A DNA stretch of 64,000 bases, taken from assembly GCA_046347475.1 (NCBI GenBank), contig JAXMGD010000001.1, forward strand, positions 62,001 to 126,000, in the 5' to 3' direction. This document shows, one piece after another, positions 26,246 to 35,069 of this stretch. Position 1 is the first letter of the stretch; every line of letters begins with the position of its first letter. The stretch comes from CAMCXE01 sp046347475 (GTDB lineage Bacteria; Pseudomonadota; Gammaproteobacteria; Pseudomonadales; Cellvibrionaceae). The notes under the pieces were generated by a model that searched no databases, had not been told where the DNA came from, and saw nothing but the letters and a program-made list of their open reading frames with translations. Position numbers and translations under genes: made by a program.

Positions 26246-26821
26246 TTAATTCGGCTTATTCGATTTAAGTGCCGCCACCCACTTATTGATATGGACTGCG
26301 GTATTGCCAATGCGTGCCGCTGGGTGAGGCACCGGGATATGTTGTACGCCAAGTATGGCCAGCGCATTGTGCGCCTGTCGCCCCAAAGCCAAAATGAGTT
26401 TTGGCTTGCTAAACGTGAGTTCTGGCAACAAATATTGCTACGCACAATTTAATACGTCTTTGGCTGGAATTGCGCTCGACATATGGCCAGGTTTGATAAA
26501 TAAAAATACATTCGTAACGTATGTTTGTTCAATGCCAAGGTCAAAAATGGCTTTGAGAATACACTCAAGGCGTCGGTTGGTAGCAAGATCGAGGATTCTT
26601 CCGTGTTCCTGTAGGCTCGGTTTAAAACCCTGCGTAAGTTTTTCATCACTTGCCCAATCTTGCAGCACCAGCGCCACAGAATTTACCGCGCGTGCGCCCT
26701 TAGTGTAGGGGCTTACCCAGCTTTTAAAGTCGTACCCGTAATCCTCGGGTTGCCTATAGGGTGCAGGATTCGCAGCGCTTCTTTGCGCCGCCAGGTTTAA
26801 ATATTCTATCGGCATAGTCAT
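26246..26821 (-). pseudogene. Uracil-DNA glycosylase-family gene with in-frame amber codon
   Basis: The frame from ATG 26821 encodes a UDG-superfamily-like protein: YTNVFLF-type strand (TYVTNVFLFIKPGHMSS), then, after KDVLNCA, a TAG at 26438-26440, and in the same frame QYLLPELTFSKPKLILALGR and VPHPAARIGN, the expected C-terminal half with its HP motif. Full length would be 191 codons. The change is a nonsense codon and not a frameshift, so read-through or suppression could in principle restore the product. It lies inside the REP/RAYT island. Decay is the simplest reading. Confidence 0.75.
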
Positions 26822-26851
26822 TAGAGCCTCCAGGCTTTACGGCGCAAGGAT

Positions 26852-26978
26852 GTAGTGGGGCAATAATGCCCAACACTGCCAGCGCTCTGGTGGGGAATTT
26901 TTAATATTCGGTTTTTATATGGCTTTATGCAGGTATTAGGATAGACGCACTCGTTCCCATGCGCAGCATCGGAACGAG
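26852..26978. repeat. REP-like fragment and CTCGTTCC hairpin
   Basis: GTAGTGGGGCAATAATGCCC from 26852 resembles the REP arms found beside the rayT genes. CTCGTTCC at 26950-26957 is inverted as GGAACGAG at 26971-26978. The region between the UDG pseudogene and the next gene has no convincing coding frame. Confidence 0.5.
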
Positions 26979-27032
26979 AATAAAGCTGCGCGGGCCGCTT
27001 GTGGTCAATATCACGTTTTGCGGTACAACTCA

Positions 27033-27914
27033 CTAACGATTTACAAACTTGTATGCGATCAACCCCGCTATTGAAATAATAACGGCACCTATCAGCAGCC
27101 CCAACCCGTAGCGACTCGATTCGGCATCAGATACGGATTCATCTTGATTTAACATAGGTATAGCTTCAGATGCGTCAGATGCAGATTTATTGCCGGGAGG
27201 TTGGGTAACGGCGGCGGTGCTAGCCTTGTCGGGAGTTGCTAAATTGGTCGTATCGTTTTGGGAGGGGTTAGTTAACGCCACTTGGTTGGACTGCATACCC
27301 GTGCGCTCCTCGACTTTTGTCGCACGCATGTCTTCTCTGGCCTTGGTTTCTAGGTAATAGTCATATTCCGCTTTAAACACAGAAAAATCTGTAATTGCGT
27401 GATCACCTTTTTTCGATCCGAATACATGAATCGCTCGCTCAACTACATCTTCTTTTTTGGCCTTCAAATCATCGGTAAAGCCCATAAAATGAAATGTCTT
27501 CTTTGCTTTAATTAGCTGGACCAGATTATTATGATCATTCGCATCCATATCGATCCATGAATTGCCATCATCTAGCCCGCGATCAGTGAGGTAAATCTTT
27601 TTAGCGCCGCCCTCTCCAATTAGGTACATTTCGTATAGATAAGTATCAGGAGGGGGTGCGTCGTTATGCAAGCTGAGATGTGCACCCTTTGCATTTTTAT
27701 AGATTAGCCCATAGGTATTAATATAAGCCTCGCGCAGATGATCGTTGGATAAGCCGCGGGAAAAACCTCTGTAACCGTCCGGGCCCACAACAAATACAAA
27801 ACTAACCTGCTCAAAATTTACAGTAGGCTCATCTGCTACCACACACTTAACATTGTCAGCTATTCCTAAAAAGGTGAAAAGCAGAAAAAATATAACCTTT
27901 ACTATTTGCTTCAT
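27033..27914 (-). CDS. Hypothetical exported protein with C-terminal membrane anchor
   Basis: The 293-residue protein has an N-terminal signal (VIFFLLFTFLGIADNVKC), a soluble domain (about residues 30-190), a Thr/Ser/Pro/Gln-rich low-complexity stretch (about 205-265), and a C-terminal membrane helix (YGLGLLIGAVIISIAGLIAYKF) followed by a short positive tail. This predicts an extracytoplasmic domain tethered at its C-terminus. No family is recognised. It lies inside the REP/RAYT island and is AT-richer than the core genes around it. Confidence 0.65.
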   Translation of the reverse strand: MKQIVKVIFFLLFTFLGIADNVKCVVADEPTVNFEQVSFVFVVGPDGYRGFSRGLSNDHLREAYINTYGLIYKNAKGAHLSLHNDAPPPDTYLYEMYLIGEGGAKKIYLTDRGLDDGNSWIDMDANDHNNLVQLIKAKKTFHFMGFTDDLKAKKEDVVERAIHVFGSKKGDHAITDFSVFKAEYDYYLETKAREDMRATKVEERTGMQSNQVALTNPSQNDTTNLATPDKASTAAVTQPPGNKSASDASEAIPMLNQDESVSDAESSRYGLGLLIGAVIISIAGLIAYKFVNR

Positions 27915-27986
27915 AAGTACTCACAGCCTGGGTTTTTTATGGGTTGATAAGGCGGTTGTCCGTTTATCATTTATTGTGGTCGTGAA

Positions 27987-28448
27987 TTACGCAATTTTAT
28001 GTGTTGATGAATAAGGCCAATCTTGCGCGTGGGTTACATAATTGTGTTTTATTGGATTGTTGTGTATGTATTCAATGTGATTATTAAAATCCCGCTCATC
28101 CCGTATGCAATGCTCCCAAAAGCGGCGCTGCCAAATTCCGCGTTCGCGCTTTCGTATACGGGTAGACTTGATGGTTTCGGTTTTTGGTATGTTCAGGGAG
28201 AAGTGGCGTTTGATTAACATCCAGCGGACGGAATAGTTGTCATCATGTTCCGGCAGCGTCCATAGGCAATGCAGATGTTCCGGCAGCACCACCATGGCAT
28301 TGATGGTAAATGGGTGTAGCGTGTTTACCGCCTTAAACGCCGCCCGCAATTCATTGATATGCGCAACCAATAAATCGCTGCTGCGATCCGCCAGTGTTAC
28401 CGTAAAAAAATAACACCCACCTGCAATTCTTGCTCTTCGATATTCCAT
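27987..28448 (-). CDS. REP-associated tyrosine transposase (RAYT)
   Basis: The 153-residue protein is a Y1 HUH-type transposase-like protein: MEYRRARIAGGCYFFTVTLA at the start, the HUH motif in LPEHLHCLWTLP, and the catalytic tyrosine in HIEYIHNNPIKHNYV near the C-terminus. RAYTs act on REP palindromes as single-strand nucleases. ATG 28448 has GGAG 7 bases upstream. Perfect inverted REP arms lie just upstream at 28494-28617, forming a REPtron. The copy at 24862-25322 is a frameshifted paralogue about 90% identical by eye. Confidence 0.93.
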   Translation of the reverse strand: MEYRRARIAGGCYFFTVTLADRSSDLLVAHINELRAAFKAVNTLHPFTINAMVVLPEHLHCLWTLPEHDDNYSVRWMLIKRHFSLNIPKTETIKSTRIRKRERGIWQRRFWEHCIRDERDFNNHIEYIHNNPIKHNYVTHAQDWPYSSTHKIA

Positions 28449-28493
28449 GGTATTCTCCGTTATTTGCGATTCGCTGCCCGCGTGTTGCGGGTC

Positions 28494-28617
28494 GTAGGTT
28501 GGGCAGTAATGCCCAACATGCACATCTCTCCGTTATGATATTTTAAAACATCGGGATTTTGAAGTATTTTTGCGCTGGGTTTTGGTTAGAAATGTTGGGC
28601 ATTACTGCCCAACCTAC
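28494..28617. repeat. Perfect REP-type inverted pair at rayT
   Basis: A 26-base arm at 28494-28519 (starting GTAGGTTGGGCAGTAATG) is repeated exactly in inverted orientation at 28592-28617. Each arm also contains an internal TTGGGCA/TGCCCAA palindrome, as in REP sequences. A further partial unit, TAGCCCAACCTAC, follows at 28621. The pair flanks the 5' side of the intact rayT. Confidence 0.85.
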
Positions 28618-28656
28618 ATTTAGCCCAACCTACGTGCTAGCTCAACTGCCGCATCA

Positions 28657-30435
28657 CTAGTTAGACTCTATAAACTGCATGCGAGGTTCAATAACGTGCT
28701 TCCTGATTATGCTCATAATGCTTTCCCCTCTAAGCTGCAAAAAGCCCTCGTAATCAGTATCATATTCCCCAAGAATCAACTCTGGGGGAACGAGGTGCGA
28801 GCGCAGCGCAGATTGTAGATCGGCATTTCGTTTTGCAAGTTCTCCTAGATAAACTGACGGCGCTTTGTTGCCTGCTTTTTGGTTTGCAAGTCTTGGTATA
28901 AGGCAACGATTTATAACGCTATCGATATCAATATCATTATCGGATTCCGCGTCCACCAAAGACTTTCTCAAATAATCTCGAGGAAAGATATGGTGGTCAT
29001 CTATTTCATCCAGATTAGAAACCGTCGCCCCATTTTCTAACCCTGTGAGCCCTTTGGAGTCGAAATTAATGAGATTTAGAATTCCTTTATATACGGCATC
29101 ATATTTTTTATGAATAGATCTCAGCTCATCGATTGATGCAATATCTGGGCGCAGCTTTCTTAATAATCCCGCGGCCGCACTAAAATCTTCATTTGCAACT
29201 GATTCTAGTACCTGGGCGTCAGCAAGAACATGAGTCTGGGCCGCACTCGAGTATCTGCGCGACATTATCGCCTGCCAAAACCAAAGGTGAAGTACTCTTT
29301 TTTGTTTCTCTGATATATTTGAAAAATTGAAATTGCGGATATGCCGCAAGAACATCATGAGTGGGATAAGCATGTTTTCATATGGCATCCATGCGTATCC
29401 CACAATCATCTTATTTGTAAGGAGATATTCATACGAACGTTGGTATAAATTAGTTACACTATCCCAATTGTCTTGAAAGTGCGTCGAATTTAGGCCGCTT
29501 AAAATAAAGGCGCGCCCGGTATCCTTGCCGCCGCTTACAATACAACTTATAGCGCGAACAAGTACTTCACGATTTATTGGTAGACCCGGAAATCTCTCCT
29601 TGAAATCATCAAGATTCTGCCTCAGATTAAACCCTGAGTAGAGTTTTGCAGCAAGAATATCAATGAAGCTAAGCTGAATCCCCTTGCTATTGGATCGCTC
29701 AAAAAATAGCGCAAATTTGTCTTGATCTGTATTCAATAAATAGTATGAAACAAGCTTCTCTTGGTTAAATAATTTCTCCAAGTTTTTAGCTTGTGTAATG
29801 TACGAGTTAAAAGCCTCAGAATCTTTCGCCTCCTCTTCTGAGCTAAAATTGAGCTTGGTACTCTCCAAGAAAGGCTTTAATCGGTCGGCTTCACGAGGCA
29901 TATCACCGCAATGCATTCGATAAACATCTGAAAGCTTGATCCCGATTTTTCCGGCAGGAACATCCCCACGAAACTCATCAAAAACCTGTTCAAGGTTACG
30001 CTTGGCGATTAATGTATTTCTTACGTGATTTTCAAGTTCTTCCTCTGTTCGAAGAACCAAGTACACTTCGTCGTCGCCTTTTAAAGCGCGATAAATAGAG
30101 GTGGCCCGTTGCTGGCCATCTAAAAGTAGTCGGAATTTGTGAACCTGCACCAGAGAATCTATTCTCTCTTTCGTGAAACTTTCTAGCTTTAATTTTTTTC
30201 GACTCCCCTTGCCTGATCTTGGGCGAACATCTATGGCGCGAACAGTAATTTCAAAACTGGGTATTCCGTAAATTAAAGATCCGACAAAAATATTTCTAAC
30301 CAGGGAATCAAAAAGATCGTATGTTTTTTGAATCTCCCATACGAAATCTCGCTGAAATTCTGGCAATCGAACGTGATCGTTTTCAATATCTTCACACAAT
30401 GCTGCAAGTGATTCTGTCTTTTGATCTGTATCCAT
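28657..30435 (-). CDS. GmrSD-like DUF262/HNH (DUF1524-like) defence protein
   Basis: From ATG 30435 the protein has 592 residues. The N-terminal DUF262 domain shows RLPEFQRDFVW and, near residue 106, LLDGQQRATSIYR, the nucleotide-handling motif of this ParB-like fold. The C-terminal part has IDDHHIFPRDYL near residues 478-488, then VINRCLIP and NQKAGNKAPSVYL, the HNH-type nuclease layout of DUF1524. Fused GmrS-GmrD proteins are type IV restriction enzymes that cut modified phage DNA. AGGT lies upstream of ATG 30435; a GTG at 30486 would add 17 residues. It is a single gene, AT-richer than acs beside it, and probably acquired. Confidence 0.85.
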   Translation of the reverse strand: MDTDQKTESLAALCEDIENDHVRLPEFQRDFVWEIQKTYDLFDSLVRNIFVGSLIYGIPSFEITVRAIDVRPRSGKGSRKKLKLESFTKERIDSLVQVHKFRLLLDGQQRATSIYRALKGDDEVYLVLRTEEELENHVRNTLIAKRNLEQVFDEFRGDVPAGKIGIKLSDVYRMHCGDMPREADRLKPFLESTKLNFSSEEEAKDSEAFNSYITQAKNLEKLFNQEKLVSYYLLNTDQDKFALFFERSNSKGIQLSFIDILAAKLYSGFNLRQNLDDFKERFPGLPINREVLVRAISCIVSGGKDTGRAFILSGLNSTHFQDNWDSVTNLYQRSYEYLLTNKMIVGYAWMPYENMLIPLMMFLRHIRNFNFSNISEKQKRVLHLWFWQAIMSRRYSSAAQTHVLADAQVLESVANEDFSAAAGLLRKLRPDIASIDELRSIHKKYDAVYKGILNLINFDSKGLTGLENGATVSNLDEIDDHHIFPRDYLRKSLVDAESDNDIDIDSVINRCLIPRLANQKAGNKAPSVYLGELAKRNADLQSALRSHLVPPELILGEYDTDYEGFLQLRGESIMSIIRKHVIEPRMQFIESN

Positions 30436-30577
30436 TTTATAAAGACCTATATTGATTAAAAAATTGTTTCGTTTAGCCTGTTTCACTTCGGTGGAATCGC
30501 ATGCTACATCATTCAGATTCTACTTATGACAACACGTCACGAGCGCTGGCTACGTTGCATTTTTTCGAAAGAGCGCC

Positions 30578-32509
30578 CTATTTATTCAACCGAGCCCCAA
30601 TCAACTGCTCCACCACACTAGGATCCGCCAAGGTCGAAGTATCCCCCAACGCATCCACCTCATTAGCCGCAATTTTCCTTAAAATCCTGCGCATAATTTT
30701 CCCAGACCGAGTTTTAGGCAACCCAGGCGCCCACTGAATTAAATCCGGTTTAGCAATCGGGCCAATTTCTTTATTACACAGGGCCACTAAATCTTTTAAT
30801 AAGCCCTCATCGCCCGTTTCCCCCGCCATGAGGGTGACATAGGCGTAAATGCCTTGGCCTTTGATGTCGTGGGGGTAGCCCACTACGGCGGCTTCGGCGA
30901 CTCGTGGGTGCAGCACCAAGGCGCTTTCGATTTCGGCGGTGCCGAGGCGGTGGCCGCTGACGTTTAATACGTCGTCTACCCGGCCGGTAATCCAGTAATA
31001 ACCGTCGGCGTCGCGGCGGGCGCCGTCGCCGGTGAAGTAAAAGCCTGGGTAGGTGGCGAAGTAGGTTTGCACCATGCGTTCGTGGTCGCCATAGACGCTG
31101 CGGATTTGGCTGGGCCAGGAGCGTTTGATGACTAAATTGCCTTCGCCTGGGCCTTCAATTTCTTGGCCGTTGGCATCCACCAGGGCGGGTTCTACGCCAA
31201 AGAACGGTAGGCTGGCGGAGCCGGGTTTGAGGGCGTGGGCGCCGGGCATGGGGGTAATTAAGTGGGCGCCGGTTTCGGTTTGCCACCAGGTGTCGGCGAT
31301 GGGGCAGCGGCTGTCGCCGACTACTTGGTAATACCACTGCCAGGCTTCGGGGTTGATGGGTTCGCCCACGGAGCCGAGGATGCGCAAGGATGCGCGGGAG
31401 CAGCGTTTGACCGGTTCATCGCCCATGGCCATAAGGGCGCGGATGGCGGTGGGGGCGGTGTAGAAGATGTTCACTTGGTGTTTGTCGATGACTTGCCAGC
31501 AGCGGGAGGCATCCGGGTAGCTGGGCACGCCTTCAAACATGAGTGTGGTGGCGCCGTTGCAGAGGGGGCCGTAGACGATATAGCTGTGGCCGGTCACCCA
31601 GCCTACATCGGCGGTGCACCAGTAGACTTCGCCTTCTTGGTAATCGAACACGTATTTGTGGGTCATGGCCGCCTGCAGCAAATACCCGGCGCTGGTGTGT
31701 AATACGCCCTTGGGTTTGCCGGTGGAGCCGGAGGTGTACAAAATAAATAAGGGTGCTTCGGCGGTCATTTCTTCGGCGGGGCAGGTGGTGCTTAGGGCGT
31801 CGGCTTCGCTGTACCAGCAGTCGCGGTTGTCGAACCAATTAATAGTGCCGCCGGTGCGTTTAACCACAATGACGGTTTTAACTTGTGGGCAAAAATCCAA
31901 GGCGCGGTCGGTGTTGTTTTTTAATGGAATTGTTTTGCCTGCGCGCAGGCCTTCATCGGCGGTGATGACAATTTTGCAGTCGGCATCGAGGATGCGGTCT
32001 TTTAAGGCTTCTGGCGAAAAACCGCCAAATACAACTGTGTGGATAGCACCGATGCGCGCACAGGCGAGCATGGCGTAGGCCGCTTCGGGGATCATCGGCA
32101 TATAAATACAGACGCGATCGCCTTTTTTAACGCCTTTATTTTTTAATAAATTACTCAGGCGGCCGACTTGGTCGTGTAATTCTTGATAGCTGATGTGTTT
32201 GGATTCGCTGGGGTTATCGCCCTCCCAAATAATGGCGGTTTGCGCGGCGCGTTTGGGCAGGTGGCGATCGATACAGTTTTCCGCGAGGTTCAGGGTGCCA
32301 TCGCCAAACCAGCTCACGTCGCCTGCGGCGAAATCGCCACGGAATACTTCACTAAAGGGGCGCTGCCAAGTTAAAAAACTGCGGGCCTGCTCGCCCCAAA
32401 AGGCTTCGGGGTTTTCGATCGACTGTTGGTAGAGTGCCTGGTAACGCTCGGCATTGATGTGGGCGGCTTGAGCGATGTGCGCGGCGGGTGGGTAAACAGG
32501 GTTCGACAT
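30578..32509 (-). CDS. acs: Acetyl-CoA synthetase (AMP-forming)
   Basis: Acs activates acetate to acetyl-CoA through acetyl-AMP. The 643-residue protein is full length and has the AMP-binding motif YTSGSTGKPKGVLHT, ADTWWQTETGAHLITP, YFTGDGARRDADGYYWITGR and the C-terminal PKTRSGKIMRRILR containing the lysine that is regulated by acetylation. It stands alone, leftward, between the DUF262 gene and a small deaminase-like gene. Confidence 0.97.
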   Translation of the reverse strand: MSNPVYPPAAHIAQAAHINAERYQALYQQSIENPEAFWGEQARSFLTWQRPFSEVFRGDFAAGDVSWFGDGTLNLAENCIDRHLPKRAAQTAIIWEGDNPSESKHISYQELHDQVGRLSNLLKNKGVKKGDRVCIYMPMIPEAAYAMLACARIGAIHTVVFGGFSPEALKDRILDADCKIVITADEGLRAGKTIPLKNNTDRALDFCPQVKTVIVVKRTGGTINWFDNRDCWYSEADALSTTCPAEEMTAEAPLFILYTSGSTGKPKGVLHTSAGYLLQAAMTHKYVFDYQEGEVYWCTADVGWVTGHSYIVYGPLCNGATTLMFEGVPSYPDASRCWQVIDKHQVNIFYTAPTAIRALMAMGDEPVKRCSRASLRILGSVGEPINPEAWQWYYQVVGDSRCPIADTWWQTETGAHLITPMPGAHALKPGSASLPFFGVEPALVDANGQEIEGPGEGNLVIKRSWPSQIRSVYGDHERMVQTYFATYPGFYFTGDGARRDADGYYWITGRVDDVLNVSGHRLGTAEIESALVLHPRVAEAAVVGYPHDIKGQGIYAYVTLMAGETGDEGLLKDLVALCNKEIGPIAKPDLIQWAPGLPKTRSGKIMRRILRKIAANEVDALGDTSTLADPSVVEQLIGARLNK

Positions 32510-32640
32510 GGCAGCTCCGATTTTTATTGATGTAGTGAATGAGTGAACAGCGTGTAGTGCTCATCATACTTTATCGGGCGGGTGCGGCGTACGTGCGGGC
32601 AGGGTTTAATGGGCGGCCAATGGGGTTGGCCGCCAGGCAC

Positions 32641-33192
32641 TTATAAATCCGCAGATTCCATCACATAGCCAATGGCTAACATACGCAGGGTTTGTTTGCA
32701 CTTGACGAACGGCTTGTGGTGGCCGCAGGGCGGAATAACCACTACACCGCTGGCGTCGATGCGAAAGGCAATACAGGCGTAAAAGCGCACATGTAAATGA
32801 CTGACTATTAGATTTTCTTCTGCGCAGTAGGTGTGTTTGCTGCTGTTAATCGTAAGGTGGCTGCGTAGGCTGTTGACATCGGTTTTACAGCGCTTGCCCG
32901 ACATATCGTAAAAGGCGACGTATTTGCCGGTGAGGGTGTTAAGCCCGGCCATAATGGCGCCGGTTTTTAGGGCGTTGCTGCTAGTGGCCTGGGTGAGCGC
33001 GCCCACCTGTTTTTTGCTGGTTTTGGGGGCAATAAATATAAAGCCCTCAGCGTCTTTTACTTCTTGAGTTTTTTGGAAGGTTTCGAAGGCTTCTTTGGCT
33101 TTAATCCAGCTTTGGTTATAGCGCTCGTCGCTGATGGAATCGGCGGAGTAACTGTCCTTGTAGGTGGCTTCAAATACTTTGGCATCAAACAT
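32641..33192 (-). CDS. Putative zinc-dependent deaminase-fold protein
   Basis: I do not recognise the family, but the 183-residue protein fits the cytidine/deoxycytidylate deaminase zinc signature: Cys123-Ala-Glu125 (YCAEENLIV), then 25 residues to Pro-Pro-Cys156-Gly and, after eight residues, Cys165-Lys-Gln. In cytidine deaminases the two or three thiol/His groups bind zinc and the Glu moves protons. The first 90 residues are an unrelated helical region. There is no signal peptide. It is a lone leftward gene next to a MITE-like tract. The substrate could be a nucleoside or a nucleic acid. Confidence 0.6.
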   Translation of the reverse strand: MFDAKVFEATYKDSYSADSISDERYNQSWIKAKEAFETFQKTQEVKDAEGFIFIAPKTSKKQVGALTQATSSNALKTGAIMAGLNTLTGKYVAFYDMSGKRCKTDVNSLRSHLTINSSKHTYCAEENLIVSHLHVRFYACIAFRIDASGVVVIPPCGHHKPFVKCKQTLRMLAIGYVMESADL

Positions 33193-33311
33193 AAATCACC
33201 TCGGGGCGGGGTAGGGCGCAGATGTTTAGCGCGTTAGGGGAGTGGCACTTTAGGCTGAATGCCGCATGGCGGCAATAAGGGGGGATCTGATTGAGGTGAT
33301 TAATGTGGGGC

Positions 33312-33393
33312 AATGTTATTAAGTTAAGGGAAGTTGTAGGGGCGCCGCTACGGGCGATTTCTATTGAGAAATCTTTCACTTAATGAGATTGCA
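33312..33393. repeat. MITE-like element, copy B
   Basis: The left end ATTAAGTTAAG (to 33328) and right end CTTTCACTTAATGAGATTG (from 33373) are inverted relatives of the ends of copy A. The interior holds GTAGGGGCGCCGCTACGGGCG, like the hairpin of copies A and D. Both ends show two or three differences from copies A and D, so this is an older copy. Confidence 0.6.
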
Positions 33394-33479
33394 ATGAGGG
33401 GTTAAGCGGCGTTGAAGGCGCATTTTTTTGGCAATAAAAGCGGTTTTAGATAGGGCTATTAAAAGTCAAAACCCCGCAC

Positions 33480-33687
33480 GAAACAGGGGCCTCGACACGA
33501 AACCCCCTCCCGGCCTCCCCCTTGAGAAGGGGGAGGGGCCAAAAGCCGTCAACTCAAAGAGTTTTGCTTGTATTCAAGGTTATTCTGCTCCCTCCCCATC
33601 TTAAGGGGAGGGTTGGGGTGGGGTTTCTGGCGGAGGGGAAAATATCATGAAAAATAGGTCAAAATCCTTAACTTAAGGACATTGCGC
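33480..33687. repeat. Repeat C with G/C-rich palindromes and a MITE-type right end
   Basis: The stretch contains CCTCCCCCTTGAGAAGGGGG and, further on, CTCCCTCCCCATCTTAAGGG followed by GGGTTGGGGTGGGG, in inverted arrangement, and closes with TCCTTAACTTAAGGACATTG (33665-33684), which matches the right ends of the GTCATTAAGTTAAG family. The left end is not clear. The rest of 33193-33740 shows no gene. Confidence 0.5.
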
Positions 33688-33740
33688 TGGCAGGGGCTGT
33701 TGTGCAGGGTTTTGAATTATGTTCACTTTGCTGGGCGTGT

Positions 33741-34181
33741 TTAGCCCGTGCAGGCTTCAACCAGTTGCGCCAATTGGTTGAGGGATTCCTGCCAGCCTAA
33801 ATAACAGGCGGAAACTGGGATGGCGGCGGGAATATTGGTTTGGCTGATGGTGACAGCGGTGCCTGCAATTTCTTCGGTTAATTCTATGCTGACAATTAAT
33901 TCGCCGGGTAAATTCGGGTCGTCAAATCGGTCGCTGTAGCGAATCCGTGAGAAGGGTACTAATTCTAAATATTCGCCGCTAAAACCGTGGCGTTCGCCGT
34001 TAGCAAATTGAGTGAACGCCATACGAAAACTGCCGCCCACTTGGGCGTTTAGATGCTCCACCTGGCAGGTAAAACCCTGCGGCGGCAGCCATTTGGTGAG
34101 AGCGTCGGCATCCAAAAAGGCGCGGTAAACGCGCTCGGCGGGGGCTTTAAATACGCGGTATAAGGACACTGTGCCGGACAT
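33741..34181 (-). CDS. SRPBCC/AHSA1-like protein
   Basis: The 146-residue protein begins VSLYRVFKAPAERVYRAFLD and has ALTKWLPPQGFTC and GGSFRMAF, the START/AHSA1 pattern. These proteins form a hydrophobic cavity and are common partners of ECF sigma modules. It is the last gene in the leftward cluster that starts with the sigma factor at 40678. No active-site residue can be assigned. Confidence 0.8.
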   Translation of the reverse strand: MSGTVSLYRVFKAPAERVYRAFLDADALTKWLPPQGFTCQVEHLNAQVGGSFRMAFTQFANGERHGFSGEYLELVPFSRIRYSDRFDDPNLPGELIVSIELTEEIAGTAVTISQTNIPAAIPVSACYLGWQESLNQLAQLVEACTG

Positions 34182-34257
34182 ACGGTTACTCCTATTTAAA
34201 TGAGTGGCTAAAAATATGTTTTTAGGAACCTGAAAAAATTGCGGTGTTTTAGCTTAG

Positions 34258-34521
34258 CTAAAGTTCTTGGCTGTGCTCACAGGGCGCGGCGCTGGTTGGG
34301 GCCAGGTAGTGTTGCGGCAGCGTGGTGGTGCATCGCCATTTAAAAACAGCCTTATTTCCCGGCGCGTCTGATAGCAATAACACTTTTGCGCCGCTATCAA
34401 AGCTGCTGCCTGGGTAAATTAAAATCCCACCGGTTGGAGTGAATTCAATTTTTTTCAACAAACTGCCATCTTCAAATTCACCGCGCTTGCAGCCTAATTG
34501 GGCAAAATCCTCGGGGAATTA
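34258..34521 (-). pseudogene. Gene remnant resembling a type IV pilin C-terminus
   Basis: An open frame runs from just after a TAA near 34522 to a stop at 34258 and has no good start codon. The sequence includes AQLGCKRGEFEDGSLLKKIE, then VFKWRCTTTLPQHYLAP and a final PCEH. A W-x-C followed by a tail ending in cysteine recalls the disulfide loop region of type IVa pilins. The N-terminal helix that all pilins need is absent. It interrupts the sigma-factor cluster. The identification is tentative. Confidence 0.35.
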
Positions 34522-34574
34522 ATCACCGGCTCCTGAGCTGCAAATCATTGCGAACTTAACAGCGGGCGCCGGAG

Positions 34575-35042
34575 TTAAGTTTGCACCGGCACCCAAATAC
34601 TCATGCCGCCTAAACCCGTTTCTGAATTAAATTCCTCTGTGTACTGCTCAATAAACCCGAGGTTATTTAAGGGGTGATGAGGATAGGCTAAAGCACCGGG
34701 GGCAAAAATCGCTTCGATGGTTTCGCGGATACGCCATACGAATTCTGTATGAGGAAAAACCGCAAAAGTGGCGGCGGGAACCGATAATTGAAACCAGTCT
34801 GGCGGCAGTTGTGTGCCGGGTAAAACCGCTACGGCCGCCATATACTCGGTGCCATTAGGCCCTGCCATACACAGGCCATAATGGGTATTATCCTGGGCAT
34901 ACTGTGATGATTGTTGCGCGACAAATTGCTCCCACAGGGCGGGTATTTCTTCTACCGAGTGCTCGGTAACGGGTATTTTTAAACCGGCAAATAGCGTGTC
35001 GGCGCGGGTGTTGAGTGTGCTTGGGTGCAGGTTAATAGACAT
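34575..35042 (-). CDS. GyrI-like / AraC effector-binding domain protein
   Basis: The 155-residue protein shows the stand-alone GyrI-like pattern: VTEHSVEEIPALWEQFV, THYGLCMAGP, EYMAAVAVL and VPAATFAVFPHTEFVWRIRE, ending GGMSIWVPV. This fold binds small hydrophobic or cationic ligands in multidrug regulators. It is 27 bases downstream of a PhnB-like gene and part of the ECF42 cluster. Confidence 0.8.
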   Translation of the reverse strand: MSINLHPSTLNTRADTLFAGLKIPVTEHSVEEIPALWEQFVAQQSSQYAQDNTHYGLCMAGPNGTEYMAAVAVLPGTQLPPDWFQLSVPAATFAVFPHTEFVWRIRETIEAIFAPGALAYPHHPLNNLGFIEQYTEEFNSETGLGGMSIWVPVQT

Positions 35043-35069
35043 ATTAGGCTCATCGCGGTTAATTATTTT

